From: Sphingobacteriia bacterium
GTDB lineage: Bacteria; Bacteroidota; Bacteroidia; Chitinophagales; Chitinophagaceae
Length of the DNA: 51,870 nucleotides
Direction: 5' to 3'
NCBI GenBank assembly: GCA_015999745.1
Contig: JAECQP010000022.1
Coordinates: 1-51,870 of the forward strand
Shown here: piece after piece, positions 41,272 through 49,701 of the stretch
Layout: each line of letters opens with the position of its first letter
Numbering within the stretch: the stretch's first letter is position 1
Notes under the pieces: generated by a model
What the model was told of the DNA's origin: nothing
Databases searched by the model: none
The model's input: the letters and a program-made list of their open reading frames with translations, nothing else
Position numbers and translations under genes: made by a program

Positions 41272-43818
41272 TTATTTAGGATCCAGTGCCATTTTGATTT
41301 TCTCGGAAAGATCCTGTAAATGTACCTTACTCAGTTTGTCTCCCAATCCTGCAGCATTGATCTGGGCCCGAAGACCGGTCAGTTGGGCGCGTACAATGGC
41401 GGGCACATCAGTTTTCTTCAGGTCTGTCGGAGCGCTGGCACCAAAGAAAGAGAAGCTGACAGAACCGGCGGCAGGAGCAGGCGGGTTCAGAATACTGATC
41501 AGGCGATCCACATATGACTTCTGTAGCAGACGACGATAAGTGTCGATGCTTTTTTTGCTGCTCAGTTCGCTGAAAATACCACCCTGCACATCGTTCAGCA
41601 TTTCAAAAGCATTGTATGCTTTATCTGCGCCAAAACGCTCGGCGCTGAGTTGCAGGCGGTTTAACCTGTCTCCGCTGATCAGGGAACCCAGAACGCCGTC
41701 CTGCGCAGTCATCACCGGATCATTGCTAACCGGGTTGTTGAACTTATTCCAGAGGTTGCGGTCGATCAGCCAATGCGGTGTTTCGAACAGTTGTTTGTTC
41801 AAAAATGCGACGGCTTCTTTCTGGCGGGACTTTGGTGTGATTTCATAAACGGCTTCGCCCTGGTCGGCAGTTTTAAAGGTTTCATATACACCGCCAACAT
41901 TGGCAGTTACATGGCCCATATAACGACGGAACTGTCCCAGCAGCTGACCATACATGGTGCTGAGGTTTTCATATTGATCAGCATCTTCTTTGGTCCACTC
42001 GGGTAAACCTTTGATGATGCGTTTCAGGTTCATGATACCATATTCACTGGCTTTCACCGCATTGTCGCTAAGGTCTTCGCTCTGGCTTCTCGGATCGGCT
42101 CTGTTTCCCATTTCATAAGTGCCAAACCAACGACGGGGATTCTCTTTCAGCGCGGCAGTAACCAGTTTGCTGCTGTTGATTTTGGTGTCTTCATCGGTAG
42201 CACCCGGAATGAATCCGTAGCCCCACTGAATGGCCCATTTGTCATAATCGCCAATGCGTGGGTATAAACCAACACGGCTGATATTGTCTTCCGGCTGCGC
42301 CACATAGTTGAAGCGGGCATAGTCCATGATAGATGCGGTATGGCCATTGGCTTCCACCCAGGCTTTATCTCTCAGTTTATCAACAGGCGTTTTGCTGCTG
42401 CTTCCCATATTGTGCATCAGACCCAGTGTATGGCCTACTTCGTGGGAAGAAACAAAACGGATCAGGTCTCCCATCAGGGCCTCATCGTATTTCATTTTAC
42501 GGGAACCGGGATCAACCGCTGCGGTTTGGACCATGTACCAGTCGTGAACCAGTTTCATTACGTTATGGTACCAGCCGATATGACTTTCCAGGATCTCACC
42601 GCTGCGGGGATCGTGTACATTGGGGCCATAGGCGTTTTCAATATCGGAAGCAAAATAACGGACAACGGAGAAACGGGCGTCTTCGGTACTCATGGTGCTG
42701 TCGTTCTCCGGCCATTCCTTACCCATAATGGCATTTTTGAAGCCGGCCTTCTCAAAGGCGGCCTGCCAGTCGTTGATACCGGCAATCAGGTGTTTCCGCC
42801 AGATCCTGGGGGTAGCGGGGTCAATGTAATAAATAATAGGCTTCTTAGGCTCCACCAATTCGCCTTTTCTCCATTTCTCCCACTCGCCGTCTTTGGGCTC
42901 CAGGCGCCAGCGAGCAGCGAAACGTACATTTTCAACCTGTTGCTGATCGTCGCTGTAGCGAACAAAATCATCCGGGAAGAAACCAACCCGTTTGTCCCAG
43001 ATTCTGCGCTGCATCGGCACTTTGGGCAATAACAGCAGGGAAGTATTCAGCTCCATGGTTATGGCTCCGGCATCGTTAGCGGCAGGGATATTGGCCGAAG
43101 GCATGCCTGCAGGAGCGGCGCCTCCACCCATTGCAGGGCTGGAAGCAAAGGTTTTTACCGACCTGATTTCGGTATTGATCGGGAAAGTGGAAATTTTGGA
43201 AATAAAAGACCTGTCCTGCGCCAGGGCAGACAGATTGTACCTGCGCTTGCTGGCTGGGCGGATGCTTACAGCCTGGTTATCACCCTTAAAAAAATCAGTT
43301 ACATCAATAACAACAGAGGTGGAGTCTTTACCAAAAGCCGCTACCGGAAAGGAGGCTGCAATGGAATTAACGTTGGAATTGGTAACAGCCTGGTAGATTT
43401 TCTGGTCAGCGTCAGCCGTGTTTACCAGTGTAATGGTGCGAATGAAAATGGTGTTGGAAGGTCCTTTTTCGAAGGTGATGGTTTGCTGGTTGGCAATTTC
43501 ACCACCATAACCGGCGCCTGCAGGGACCTTCGCAAAACGGGCCACAGCAAGGATTTCACGACCCAGGATGGAATCGGCGATTTCGAAATAGTACTTTTCT
43601 TCGATCTTGTGTACGGTAAACAACCCCTTTTGGGTAACAGCCTTATCTGTGATTACATCCTTGTAAGGTTTGGGACCTGTACGGGCGGCAGGAACATTAT
43701 TGGGTCCACCCGCCGGAGCTCCGGGAAGCTGCCCGTTGGGCGGGGTTTGAGGGCGTTGCTGCGCAAACATGGAAGCTGCAAACAGCATGGCCGCAGATGA
43801 TAGCAGGATTCTTTTCAT
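41272..43818 (-). CDS. Exported zinc-dependent metalloprotease (DUF5117/DUF5118 type)
   Basis: 848 residues from the ATG at 43818 (MKRILLSSAAMLFAASMFAQ), which provides the Sec signal; thirteen further codons open upstream. A Pro/Gly-rich linker at 20-50 precedes the DUF5118 segment, with DUF5117 at about 85-280. The catalytic domain has the metzincin zinc motif H459-E-V-G-H463-T-L-G-L-M-H469 and, about 30 residues later, a Met-turn-like SIMDYARF. The DUF4953-type C-terminal part runs to 848. It is a secreted endopeptidase, perhaps processing proteins in the periplasm or outside the cell. It is a single gene with its own strong terminator. Confidence 0.92.
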   Translation of the reverse strand: MKRILLSSAAMLFAASMFAQQRPQTPPNGQLPGAPAGGPNNVPAARTGPKPYKDVITDKAVTQKGLFTVHKIEEKYYFEIADSILGREILAVARFAKVPAGAGYGGEIANQQTITFEKGPSNTIFIRTITLVNTADADQKIYQAVTNSNVNSIAASFPVAAFGKDSTSVVIDVTDFFKGDNQAVSIRPASKRRYNLSALAQDRSFISKISTFPINTEIRSVKTFASSPAMGGGAAPAGMPSANIPAANDAGAITMELNTSLLLLPKVPMQRRIWDKRVGFFPDDFVRYSDDQQQVENVRFAARWRLEPKDGEWEKWRKGELVEPKKPIIYYIDPATPRIWRKHLIAGINDWQAAFEKAGFKNAIMGKEWPENDSTMSTEDARFSVVRYFASDIENAYGPNVHDPRSGEILESHIGWYHNVMKLVHDWYMVQTAAVDPGSRKMKYDEALMGDLIRFVSSHEVGHTLGLMHNMGSSSKTPVDKLRDKAWVEANGHTASIMDYARFNYVAQPEDNISRVGLYPRIGDYDKWAIQWGYGFIPGATDEDTKINSSKLVTAALKENPRRWFGTYEMGNRADPRSQSEDLSDNAVKASEYGIMNLKRIIKGLPEWTKEDADQYENLSTMYGQLLGQFRRYMGHVTANVGGVYETFKTADQGEAVYEITPKSRQKEAVAFLNKQLFETPHWLIDRNLWNKFNNPVSNDPVMTAQDGVLGSLISGDRLNRLQLSAERFGADKAYNAFEMLNDVQGGIFSELSSKKSIDTYRRLLQKSYVDRLISILNPPAPAAGSVSFSFFGASAPTDLKKTDVPAIVRAQLTGLRAQINAAGLGDKLSKVHLQDLSEKIKMALDPK

Positions 43819-44157
43819 TTCTAAATGGATAATTTTTAATGAAGTAAAGGTAACCATGTGAACATATCAATAAATTTTTTAGCGGCTACTTGGGATGAGT
43901 GGTTAACAGGGACGGAAAAAATCGGCCAAAAACGCTCGATCCAGGTACGTATAAAGCATTTTAGTCATTTGGGCTGTTGCCGGAATTTAAATAAGTTTCT
44001 GCCGATCGAATTTGTAGCTTTAAATAAAATACCTAATTTGTAAGCCCTTTTGGATGCGAACAAATTCTTTTGATAATTTCAAAACATTTTTCAGTAGCAT
44101 TGTGAGGTAATTTTAAAACCAACTGTAATTTTTAAAAAAAACAAAATCAATTGAGTC
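43819..44157. other. Intergenic stretch between the divergent metalloprotease and exbB genes
   Basis: 339 bp without a supported gene; a 61-codon open frame at 43858-44043 has no protein-like features. It probably contains both promoters. On the plus strand TTTG (43968-43971) and TAAGTTTC (43992-43999) are 20 nt apart and fit the -33/-7 pattern with one mismatch. A second possibility is TTTG at 44011-44014 with TAATTTG at 44034-44040, one base short. Confidence 0.5.
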
Positions 44158-45015
44158 ATGGCTGAAACAAAACCAACCGCAGCAGCAAAGAGTGCATCTT
44201 CAGTTCAACCGAAGAAAAGCGGCAATGCGATTTCATGGATTGCCCCATTAGTATGTGTTATTTTAGGTTTTTTAATCTGGCGTTTTGTTCTGGGTGCACC
44301 GGGCAATTTTACAACACCAGATCCAAGTGGTGGTTTCTGGCCTAACCACAAGGGACCTAAAACAGGTTTAAGTAAAATGTATGAGGGCGGTATCATTGTG
44401 CCTATCCTGATCGGAAGTTTCCTGACACTAATTACCTTCTGTATTGAAAGGTTCCTGACAGTATCTAAAGCTGCGGGTAGCGGAAGTATTGCAGAGTTCG
44501 TACGCACTGTACAATTCCACCTCGCTAACAAAGATGTAGATAAGGCTTTGGCGGCTTGCGACAAGCAAAAAGGATCTGTAGGTAATGTAATGAAAGCAGG
44601 TCTGAAAAAATATAAGGAGATGATCACCAATACAGAGCTGGACACAGAACAAAAAGTATTGAACATCCAGAAAGAAGTGGAAGAAGCTACAGCGCTGGAA
44701 CTCCCTATGCTGGAAAAGAACCTGGTATTCCTTTCTACCATTGCGTCAGTAGCAACTTTGTTAGGTCTGTTAGGTACTGTAATGGGTATGATCAAATCAT
44801 TCTCTGCGTTAGGTGACGAAGGTGGTGGAGATGCAGCCCGTGAATTGTCAAAAGGTATCTCTGAGGCCTTGTTCAACACTGCATTGGGTATCGGTACTTC
44901 AGCTGTGGCGATCATCATGTACAACGTGTTTACTACACGTATTGATGGTATCACTTACGGTATTGATGAGTCTGGTTTCACTTTAACACAAAGCTTCGCA
45001 GCTAACTACAAATAA
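44158..45015 (+). CDS. exbB: MotA/TolQ/ExbB proton-channel protein
   Basis: 285 residues. A first helix near 27-47, then the ExbB core: helix at about 78-98 (GIIVPILIGSFLTLITF), a cytoplasmic domain of about 100 residues (FVRTVQFHLANKDVDKAL) and paired helices near 183-215 and 233-262, with the MotA/ExbB signature NLVFLSTIASVATLLGLLGTV and EALFNTALGIGTSAVAI. The extra N-terminal helix and Ala/Lys-rich leader are common in Bacteroidota. With ExbD it uses the proton gradient to energise TonB. First gene of exbB-exbD-exbD-tonB. Confidence 0.94.
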   Translation: MAETKPTAAAKSASSVQPKKSGNAISWIAPLVCVILGFLIWRFVLGAPGNFTTPDPSGGFWPNHKGPKTGLSKMYEGGIIVPILIGSFLTLITFCIERFLTVSKAAGSGSIAEFVRTVQFHLANKDVDKALAACDKQKGSVGNVMKAGLKKYKEMITNTELDTEQKVLNIQKEVEEATALELPMLEKNLVFLSTIASVATLLGLLGTVMGMIKSFSALGDEGGGDAARELSKGISEALFNTALGIGTSAVAIIMYNVFTTRIDGITYGIDESGFTLTQSFAANYK

Positions 45016-45082
45016 CCGACCGGTAATTTGTGGAAAAAGCAAAGTTTTGAATCATATTTAGTGAAATCGAAAAAAATAAACA

Positions 45083-45733
45083 ATGGGTAGAGCCAAATTA
45101 CCTCGTAAGAGTACATCAGTAGACATGACGGCTATGTGTGATGTGACCTTTCTCTTGTTGTCGTTCTTTATCTTAACGACCAAGTTTAAGCCATCCGAAG
45201 CTGTTGCTGTTACTACGCCCAAATCTGTTGCTGCAAAAGTGGCCCCCGAAAAGGATTATGTAATGGTTATCCTGGATAAGGATGGCAAAGTATTCCTTGA
45301 AATGGATGATGTAGAAAAGAAAGAGCAGATTGTAAATGCGCTGAACGCAACCAGGAATCTGGGGATCAATGTTCAGGCGTTTAAAAAAGCCACTTTCTAC
45401 GGAGCTCCTTTCACTGGCCTGGCTTCTTTTGTAACCTTACCTGAAGATCAGCGTAAAGGAAACAGGTTACCCGGTATTCCTGTGCAGGATACAGCCAATA
45501 ATGAGCTGACCTCCTGGATGCGTGTAGTGAAGGATGCTTACATGGGACAAAAAGAGCCTGCTTTCCTGCTAAAAGGGGATAATATGGCCAAGTTCCCTGC
45601 ATTCAAGGCTATCATTGATGCGTTCAAGAAGAATGATATTCTGAAATTTCAGATGATCACCACTCCGGAACCCGCACCAGTAGGAACCGATTTATGGAAA
45701 ATGAATCAGTCCGGACAAAAAAGAGAAGAGTAA
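45083..45733 (+). CDS. exbD: ExbD-family biopolymer transport protein, long paralog
   Basis: 216 residues. One N-terminal helix with the essential membrane aspartate: DMTAMCDVTFLLLSFFIL at about 14-31, where D20 aligns with E. coli ExbD D25. The periplasmic domain is about 180 residues, longer than usual (E. coli ExbD is 141 in total) because of an insert around 100-150. It lies 67 bp after exbB and 31 bp before the second exbD; the two proteins have little similarity outside the helix. Confidence 0.9.
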   Translation: MGRAKLPRKSTSVDMTAMCDVTFLLLSFFILTTKFKPSEAVAVTTPKSVAAKVAPEKDYVMVILDKDGKVFLEMDDVEKKEQIVNALNATRNLGINVQAFKKATFYGAPFTGLASFVTLPEDQRKGNRLPGIPVQDTANNELTSWMRVVKDAYMGQKEPAFLLKGDNMAKFPAFKAIIDAFKKNDILKFQMITTPEPAPVGTDLWKMNQSGQKREE

Positions 45734-45764
45734 TAAATTTTAACGAAAACTAAATTCTACCGAC

Positions 45765-46319
45765 ATGGCAGAAATGGATACCTCGGGCGGCGGCGGACAT
45801 AAAAAAGGCCCCGGCGTCAAGAAAGGGAAAAAATTATCAACCAGGGTTGACTTAACACCCATGGTGGACTTAGGTTTCTTGTTGATTACGTTTTTCATCT
45901 TCACCACAACAATGAGTCAACCAACCGCTATGAAGCTCTTTTTACCAAAAGATGCGGATAAGCCGGAAGACCAGAATAAGGCGAAGGAATCAGGCGTTAT
46001 CACTATCCTTTTAGGAAAGGACAACAATGTGTTCTACTTTGAAGGACAGCTGGATAACGCTGCTTCGAATTTCAAATCATCTAACTTTAAAGACATCAGA
46101 ACTGTCTTGATAGACAAAAAACGCCGTACTCCTGAAAAGGACCTCGTTGTAGTCCTCAAGCCTTCTTCCGAATGTACTTACAGGAATGTGGTTGATATTC
46201 TGGATGAAATGGCGATCAATTTGCTGAAGCGTTATGCACTGGTAGATATCTCACCAATTGAAGAAGAACTGGTAAAGAAATCTGAGCAAGTGGCAGGCGC
46301 AACGGCAGCAGCCAACTAA
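45765..46319 (+). CDS. exbD: ExbD-family biopolymer transport protein, second paralog
   Basis: 184 residues. A Gly/Lys-rich cytoplasmic leader (DTSGGGGHKKGPGVKKGKKL) is followed by the membrane helix RVDLTPMVDLGFLLITFFIF at about 26-45, with the essential aspartate in MVDLGF. The periplasmic part (about 55-184) has a fold like ExbD/TolR, with the dimerisation segment VVLKPSSECTYRNVVDILDEM. Two different ExbD genes in one cluster suggest a mixed complex with the single ExbB. Confidence 0.9.
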   Translation: MAEMDTSGGGGHKKGPGVKKGKKLSTRVDLTPMVDLGFLLITFFIFTTTMSQPTAMKLFLPKDADKPEDQNKAKESGVITILLGKDNNVFYFEGQLDNAASNFKSSNFKDIRTVLIDKKRRTPEKDLVVVLKPSSECTYRNVVDILDEMAINLLKRYALVDISPIEEELVKKSEQVAGATAAAN

Positions 46320-46356
46320 GCATCATCAAGCAACTAACTAATAATAACACTTTACA

Positions 46357-47187
46357 ATGGACGTAAATAAAATTCTATCAGCCGATATTCTGGACCTTAT
46401 CTTCGAAGGTAGGAACAAAGAGTATGGAGCTTATGATTTACGTAAGACCTATAACAAGCGTATTACTTACGCTATGATAGGGACACTGATCATTTGCGCC
46501 GTTATGCTCGTTGGATCCCTGATTGCCAACGCACCTAAGAAAGAAAAGACAGAATTGATTGTGCAGGATGTATCGCTGGAGAACGTGAAGCAGGAAGAAA
46601 AACGACCTGAGCCACCACCGCCACCGCCGCCACCTAAACAAGAACCTCCCAAAGTGGAGATCACTAAATTCACCCCTCCTAAAATTGTGAAGGATGAAGA
46701 AGTGAAAGAACAGGATGAAATCAAAGAGGTAGAAAAACTGGAAGATACCAAAATCGGTACCATCAATCAGGAAGGTACAAAAGATGAAGGTATAGTTGCT
46801 CCTCCTGTTGAATCCGGTACCGGTGTAGTTGAAGCTCCTAAACAGGAAGAAGACTACGACAAGGTATTTACAGTAGTACAGATCCCCGCAGAATTCCCAG
46901 GTGGGTTGTCTTCATGGGCTAAGTACCTGGAGCGTAACCTGAACAGGGATCTACCTGTAGAAAACGGGGCTCCTCCGGGAAAATACACGGTGATCGTTTC
47001 CTTTATTGTATCCAAAGACGGTAGCATCAGCGATGTAGTTGCTGAGAACGATCCGGGTTACGGAACAAAAGCGGAAGCAGTACGTGTTATCACTAAAGGA
47101 CCAAAATGGAAGCCTGCGGTACAGAACGGTAGAAACGTAATCTATCGCCACAAGCAGAGCATCACCTTCATGGTATCTGAAGAATAA
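46357..47187 (+). CDS. tonB: Energy transducer TonB
   Basis: 276 residues. The N-terminus includes a conserved Bacteroidota block (ILDLIFEGRNKEYGAYDLRK) before the membrane helix at about 35-55. A proline-rich, then acidic-basic spanner follows (PEPPPPPPPPKQEPP near 84-98, then EDEEVKEQDEIKEVE-like charged runs). The C-terminal TonB domain starts near 170 and includes FPGGLSSWAKYLERNL, VSFIVSKDGSISDV and GPKWKPAVQNGR. It couples the proton motive force, through ExbB and ExbD, to outer-membrane SusC-type or siderophore receptors. A strong terminator follows. Confidence 0.95.
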   Translation: MDVNKILSADILDLIFEGRNKEYGAYDLRKTYNKRITYAMIGTLIICAVMLVGSLIANAPKKEKTELIVQDVSLENVKQEEKRPEPPPPPPPPKQEPPKVEITKFTPPKIVKDEEVKEQDEIKEVEKLEDTKIGTINQEGTKDEGIVAPPVESGTGVVEAPKQEEDYDKVFTVVQIPAEFPGGLSSWAKYLERNLNRDLPVENGAPPGKYTVIVSFIVSKDGSISDVVAENDPGYGTKAEAVRVITKGPKWKPAVQNGRNVIYRHKQSITFMVSEE

Positions 47188-47208
47188 TTTCATACTACCA
47201 GACTATAC

Positions 47209-47240
47209 AGCCCCTTCAGCAATGAAGGGGCTTTTTATTT
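47209..47240 (+). terminator. Rho-independent terminator of the exb-tonB operon
   Basis: Perfect 10-bp stem AGCCCCTTCA (47209-47218) / TGAAGGGGCT (47223-47232) closed by a stable GCAA tetraloop, followed by TTTT. Confidence 0.92.
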
Positions 47241-47241
47241 G

Positions 47242-47249
47242 TACCTTTG
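47242..47249 (+). promoter_or_regulatory. trmE -7 box, four bases before the start codon
   Basis: TACCTTTG, exact to TAnnTTTG, then CAGG and the ATG at 47254. The -33 region lies inside the tonB terminator and has no TTG. This predicts a leaderless mRNA. Confidence 0.55.
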
Positions 47250-47253
47250 CAGG

Positions 47254-48636
47254 ATGAACACAGCATTAAAGGACTGGGATGATACCATTGTAGCACTGGC
47301 AACCGCCCCGGGAATAGGAGCCATTGGCGTAATCAGGGTGAGCGGCCCCCAGGCTTTTGATGTAATCAACGGGATGTTTCCCTCCAAAAACCTGTCTGTT
47401 CAGCCCTCGCATACATTGCATGTAGGTTTGTTGAAAGACAAGGAGTATGTGCTGGACGAAGTGGTGTTGTCTTTATACCGGTCTCCCAAATCTTATACCG
47501 GGGAGGATGTGATCGAAATCAGTTGTCACGGCTCGCCTTTCATCCAGGAAAAAATCATCCAGGCAATAACAGCCAGGGGTGTTCGGATGGCCAAGCCGGG
47601 AGAGTTTACACAACGTGCATTCCTGAAAGGGAAGATGGATCTTGCACAGGCAGAAGCAGTAGCGGATCTGATTGCGAGTAATTCAGAAGCCAGCCAGCGG
47701 GCCGCACTGCATACCATGCGTGGGGGCTTTTCCAATGACCTTGCACAGTTGCGGGAATCGTTGATCAGTTTTTCTGCATTGATAGAACTGGAACTGGATT
47801 TTTCCCAGGAAGATGTGCAGTTTGCCGATCGTACTAAATTTAAACAACTGATCGATGAATTGATGAACACTACGCAGCAGTTGGTTCAGTCGTTCAAACT
47901 GGGGAATGTGATTAAGAACGGTGTACAGGTGGCTATCATCGGAAAACCCAATGCCGGAAAATCCACCCTGTTGAATACCCTGCTGAATGAGAACAGGGCC
48001 ATCGTAAGTGATATTGCCGGCACCACCAGGGATACCATTGAAGAAGTACTGAACATAGAAGGCGTATTGTTCCGCCTGATAGATACGGCAGGCATCCGGG
48101 AACATACCACCGACAGTATTGAACAGATAGGCGTGAGCAAGAGTAAGGAAAAAATGCGTTCCGCAGAAGTGGTGCTTTATCTGTTTGATGTGCAGGAAAT
48201 GAAGCCTGCAGAACTACAGCAGGTGGTAGATGAATTTAAACAGGAGCAAATCAACTATATCCTGGTAGGAAACAAGGCAGACACAGGAACAGAAAAGCTG
48301 CAACAGCAGTTCAGCGCATTTCCAGGCATCATTTTTATCTCCGCCAAATCACAAGAAAATGTTGACCATCTTAAAAAGAAGCTGGTTGCGGAAACCATTT
48401 CGGGTAATATACATGCAGAGTCGACCATTGTAACCAACGCCCGCCATTACCAGGCCCTGATGCAACTGGCGGCATCCTTGCAGGAAGTGAAAGACGGGCT
48501 CGAGAATCATATCCCCGGCGACCTGCTGGCCCTCGACATCCGGGAATGCCTTCACCATCTGGGTACCATCACCGGGCAGATTACCCACGAAGATCAACTG
48601 GATTTTATTTTTAGTAAGTTTTGTATCGGGAAGTGA
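47254..48636 (+). CDS. mnmE: tRNA modification GTPase MnmE (TrmE)
   Basis: 460 residues from the ATG at 47254 (MNTALKDWDD); a TTG five codons earlier overlaps the promoter box. The folate-binding N-domain covers about 1-118 (PGIGAIGVIRVSG, CHGSPFIQ). The helical domain covers 119-215 and 375-460. The inserted GTPase has G1 GKPNAGKST at 230-238, the switch with GTTRDTIEE, DTAGIRE and NKAD. The C-terminal FCIGK with catalytic Cys457 is intact. With MnmG it makes the cmnm5U34 modification in the tRNA wobble position. Its last 18 bp are the left copy of the direct repeat that begins the accessory region. Confidence 0.97.
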   Translation: MNTALKDWDDTIVALATAPGIGAIGVIRVSGPQAFDVINGMFPSKNLSVQPSHTLHVGLLKDKEYVLDEVVLSLYRSPKSYTGEDVIEISCHGSPFIQEKIIQAITARGVRMAKPGEFTQRAFLKGKMDLAQAEAVADLIASNSEASQRAALHTMRGGFSNDLAQLRESLISFSALIELELDFSQEDVQFADRTKFKQLIDELMNTTQQLVQSFKLGNVIKNGVQVAIIGKPNAGKSTLLNTLLNENRAIVSDIAGTTRDTIEEVLNIEGVLFRLIDTAGIREHTTDSIEQIGVSKSKEKMRSAEVVLYLFDVQEMKPAELQQVVDEFKQEQINYILVGNKADTGTEKLQQQFSAFPGIIFISAKSQENVDHLKKKLVAETISGNIHAESTIVTNARHYQALMQLAASLQEVKDGLENHIPGDLLALDIRECLHHLGTITGQITHEDQLDFIFSKFCIGK

Positions 48637-48785
48637 CGAGGCGAACGTTAGCGAGCCGAAGTCATCCCGCAAGGCGGGATAAACAGCGTACTATTCATCC
48701 ACGTTTTACAACATTTACATTGATTTTCAACAGGTTTTATTTGCCGATTCTTGCCTTTTTCTGCCTTTAGTAGCCCAATACTTGT
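48619..48785. repeat. Long direct repeat, left copy, starting with the trmE 3' end
   Basis: It begins with TTTTGTATCGGGAAGTGA (48619-48636, the last trmE codons and stop) and continues for about 130 bp beyond the gene. It is nearly identical to 50157-50323: differences are seen at 48621, 48637, 48645 and near 48713 and 48726, with divergence starting near 48765. Inside lies a perfect hairpin ATCCCGC (48664-48670) / GCGGGAT (48674-48680) with an AAG loop. I see it as an attachment core plus the conserved end of an integrated element. Confidence 0.85.
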
Positions 48786-48926
48786 GATCAAATGATAATT
48801 ATCAAAGAATTGTTGTATTAAAGGGGAAGGGTTTGCAAGTTCCTCCTCCGTTAATAAAATAGGCTTGTTATAAAACTCAGGGTGTAAATCAAATAGATTT
48901 TTGGATGATCTACTCGAGTATAACAA
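48648..48926 (-). CDS. Remnant or small unknown protein ending in the direct repeat
   Basis: 92 residues from a TTG at 48926 with a stop directly upstream; no ATG start is available. The middle part (FYNKPILLTEEELANPSPLI, then QQFFDNYHL) reads like a genuine protein segment of a short Bacteroidota family that I cannot name. The last 45 residues or so (AEKGKNRQIKPVENQCKCCK onward) fall in the direct repeat, and the copy at 50182-50323 keeps the same frame and stop with only a few amino-acid changes. It overlaps the start of the frameshifted gene on the other strand. It may be a gene fragment; low certainty. Confidence 0.3.
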   Translation of the reverse strand: MLYSSRSSKNLFDLHPEFYNKPILLTEEELANPSPLIQQFFDNYHLITSIGLLKAEKGKNRQIKPVENQCKCCKTWMNSTLFIPPCGMTSAR

Positions 48927-49415
48927 TTATGGCATTCGTAATATTCGTAGTATTTTATTTTCAATAAAGATTCAGATGAACAACTGAATCTTTCGAGTGG
49001 TGATAATGTAAACAGTAGGCGTGAAGTTGTTAATCTTCCTGAACCCGAGGAGATATTAGGAGCAAAATATAAATGCATCACTGATTCTTATCGTAGAGAT
49101 GGTATAACCTTTTCCATTGATTCAGTTTTTGGTGAAGGATTGTTTTACGGGTACGATCTTCGTACGGCCAAAGAATCGTATTTTCTAACAACTGACTATC
49201 AGATAAAGTCGCATTCGTTTAGTCAACAGTACTCTCTCGAGGGGGTTAAAGAATACTTTGTAAGAAAAGGTGCGAAGGTTGAGGCCACAAGGGATAACGG
49301 GGTTGATAGTAAAATAGTTTATTATCGATTAAGTTATCGCGGATTTAATATCGAAATAGGCGAATTTCGTCAAGGTCGCACTCGAATTATTTATGGAAAA
49401 GGAGATTTTAAGTGA
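48905..49415 (+). pseudogene. Frameshifted membrane-anchored protein of unknown function
   Basis: The ATG at 48905 opens a frame with a hydrophobic N-terminus (MIYSSITIMAFVIFVVFYF) that stops at 48965. The next frame, one base later, continues from there without a break to 49415: NKDSDEQLNLSSGDN and about 140 further residues that read as a normal soluble domain, ending RQGRTRIIYGKGDFK. A single-base difference in the T-rich stretch 48951-48961 would join anchor and domain into a protein of about 170 residues. The domain alone could start from a TTG at 49140 but would lose its first half. Function unknown; sequencing error or slippage is also possible. Confidence 0.5.
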
Positions 49416-49442
49416 TCGCTCCGATATGTTGTGGAAAATTAG

Positions 49443-49450
49443 TAAATTTG
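49443..49450 (+). promoter_or_regulatory. Candidate -7 box of the toxin-antitoxin operon
   Basis: TAAATTTG, an exact match to TAnnTTTG, ends 23 nt before the antitoxin ATG. The only nearby TTG (49429-49431) is too close for a -33 element. Confidence 0.45.
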
Positions 49451-49473
49451 GGTACTGATTAAAATTTTTAGTT

Positions 49474-49701
49474 ATGCGGACATTGAATATAGACATATCA
49501 GATCTTGAATATGAAAAATTTGGCCTAAATGCCGACAAATTTTCATTTTCAGAGTTTTTGGATATGGTAAGCCGTGAAATAAGCCGGCAAACACTTAAGA
49601 AAAGCGTGGAACTGGCGGAACGTTATGGGCTTTCTAATATGACCATGGACGAAATTTCAGCAGAAGTAAAAGCCGTAAGGAACAATGCGGCTAATCGTTG
49701 A
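49474..49701 (+). CDS. Antitoxin partner of a PIN-domain toxin
   Basis: 75 residues. It begins with a short strand-like part (MRTLNIDISDLEYEKFGL), then helices with SEFLDMVSREISRQTLKKSV at 27-46 and a charged C-terminal part (TMDEISAEVKAVRNN). Small proteins with this layout precede PIN toxins of the TIGR00305/COG1569 group in Bacteroidota genomes; I recognise the arrangement, not a named family. It overlaps the toxin start by 17 bp, the usual coupling for such pairs. Antitoxins of this kind bind and block the PIN nuclease and often repress their own operon. Confidence 0.7.
   Translation: MRTLNIDISDLEYEKFGLNADKFSFSEFLDMVSREISRQTLKKSVELAERYGLSNMTMDEISAEVKAVRNNAANR

Noticed and set aside
43858..44043. 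61-codon open frame upstream of exbB
   Set aside because: Starts in the promoter region, has no RBS, signal peptide or domain-like pattern, and is no longer than chance frames in this composition.
48664..48680. Transcription terminator of trmE from the ATCCCGC/GCGGGAT hairpin
   Set aside because: The stem is only 7 bp and is followed by AAACAGCG rather than T. It recurs in the right copy without a gene needing termination, so I treat it as part of the repeat.
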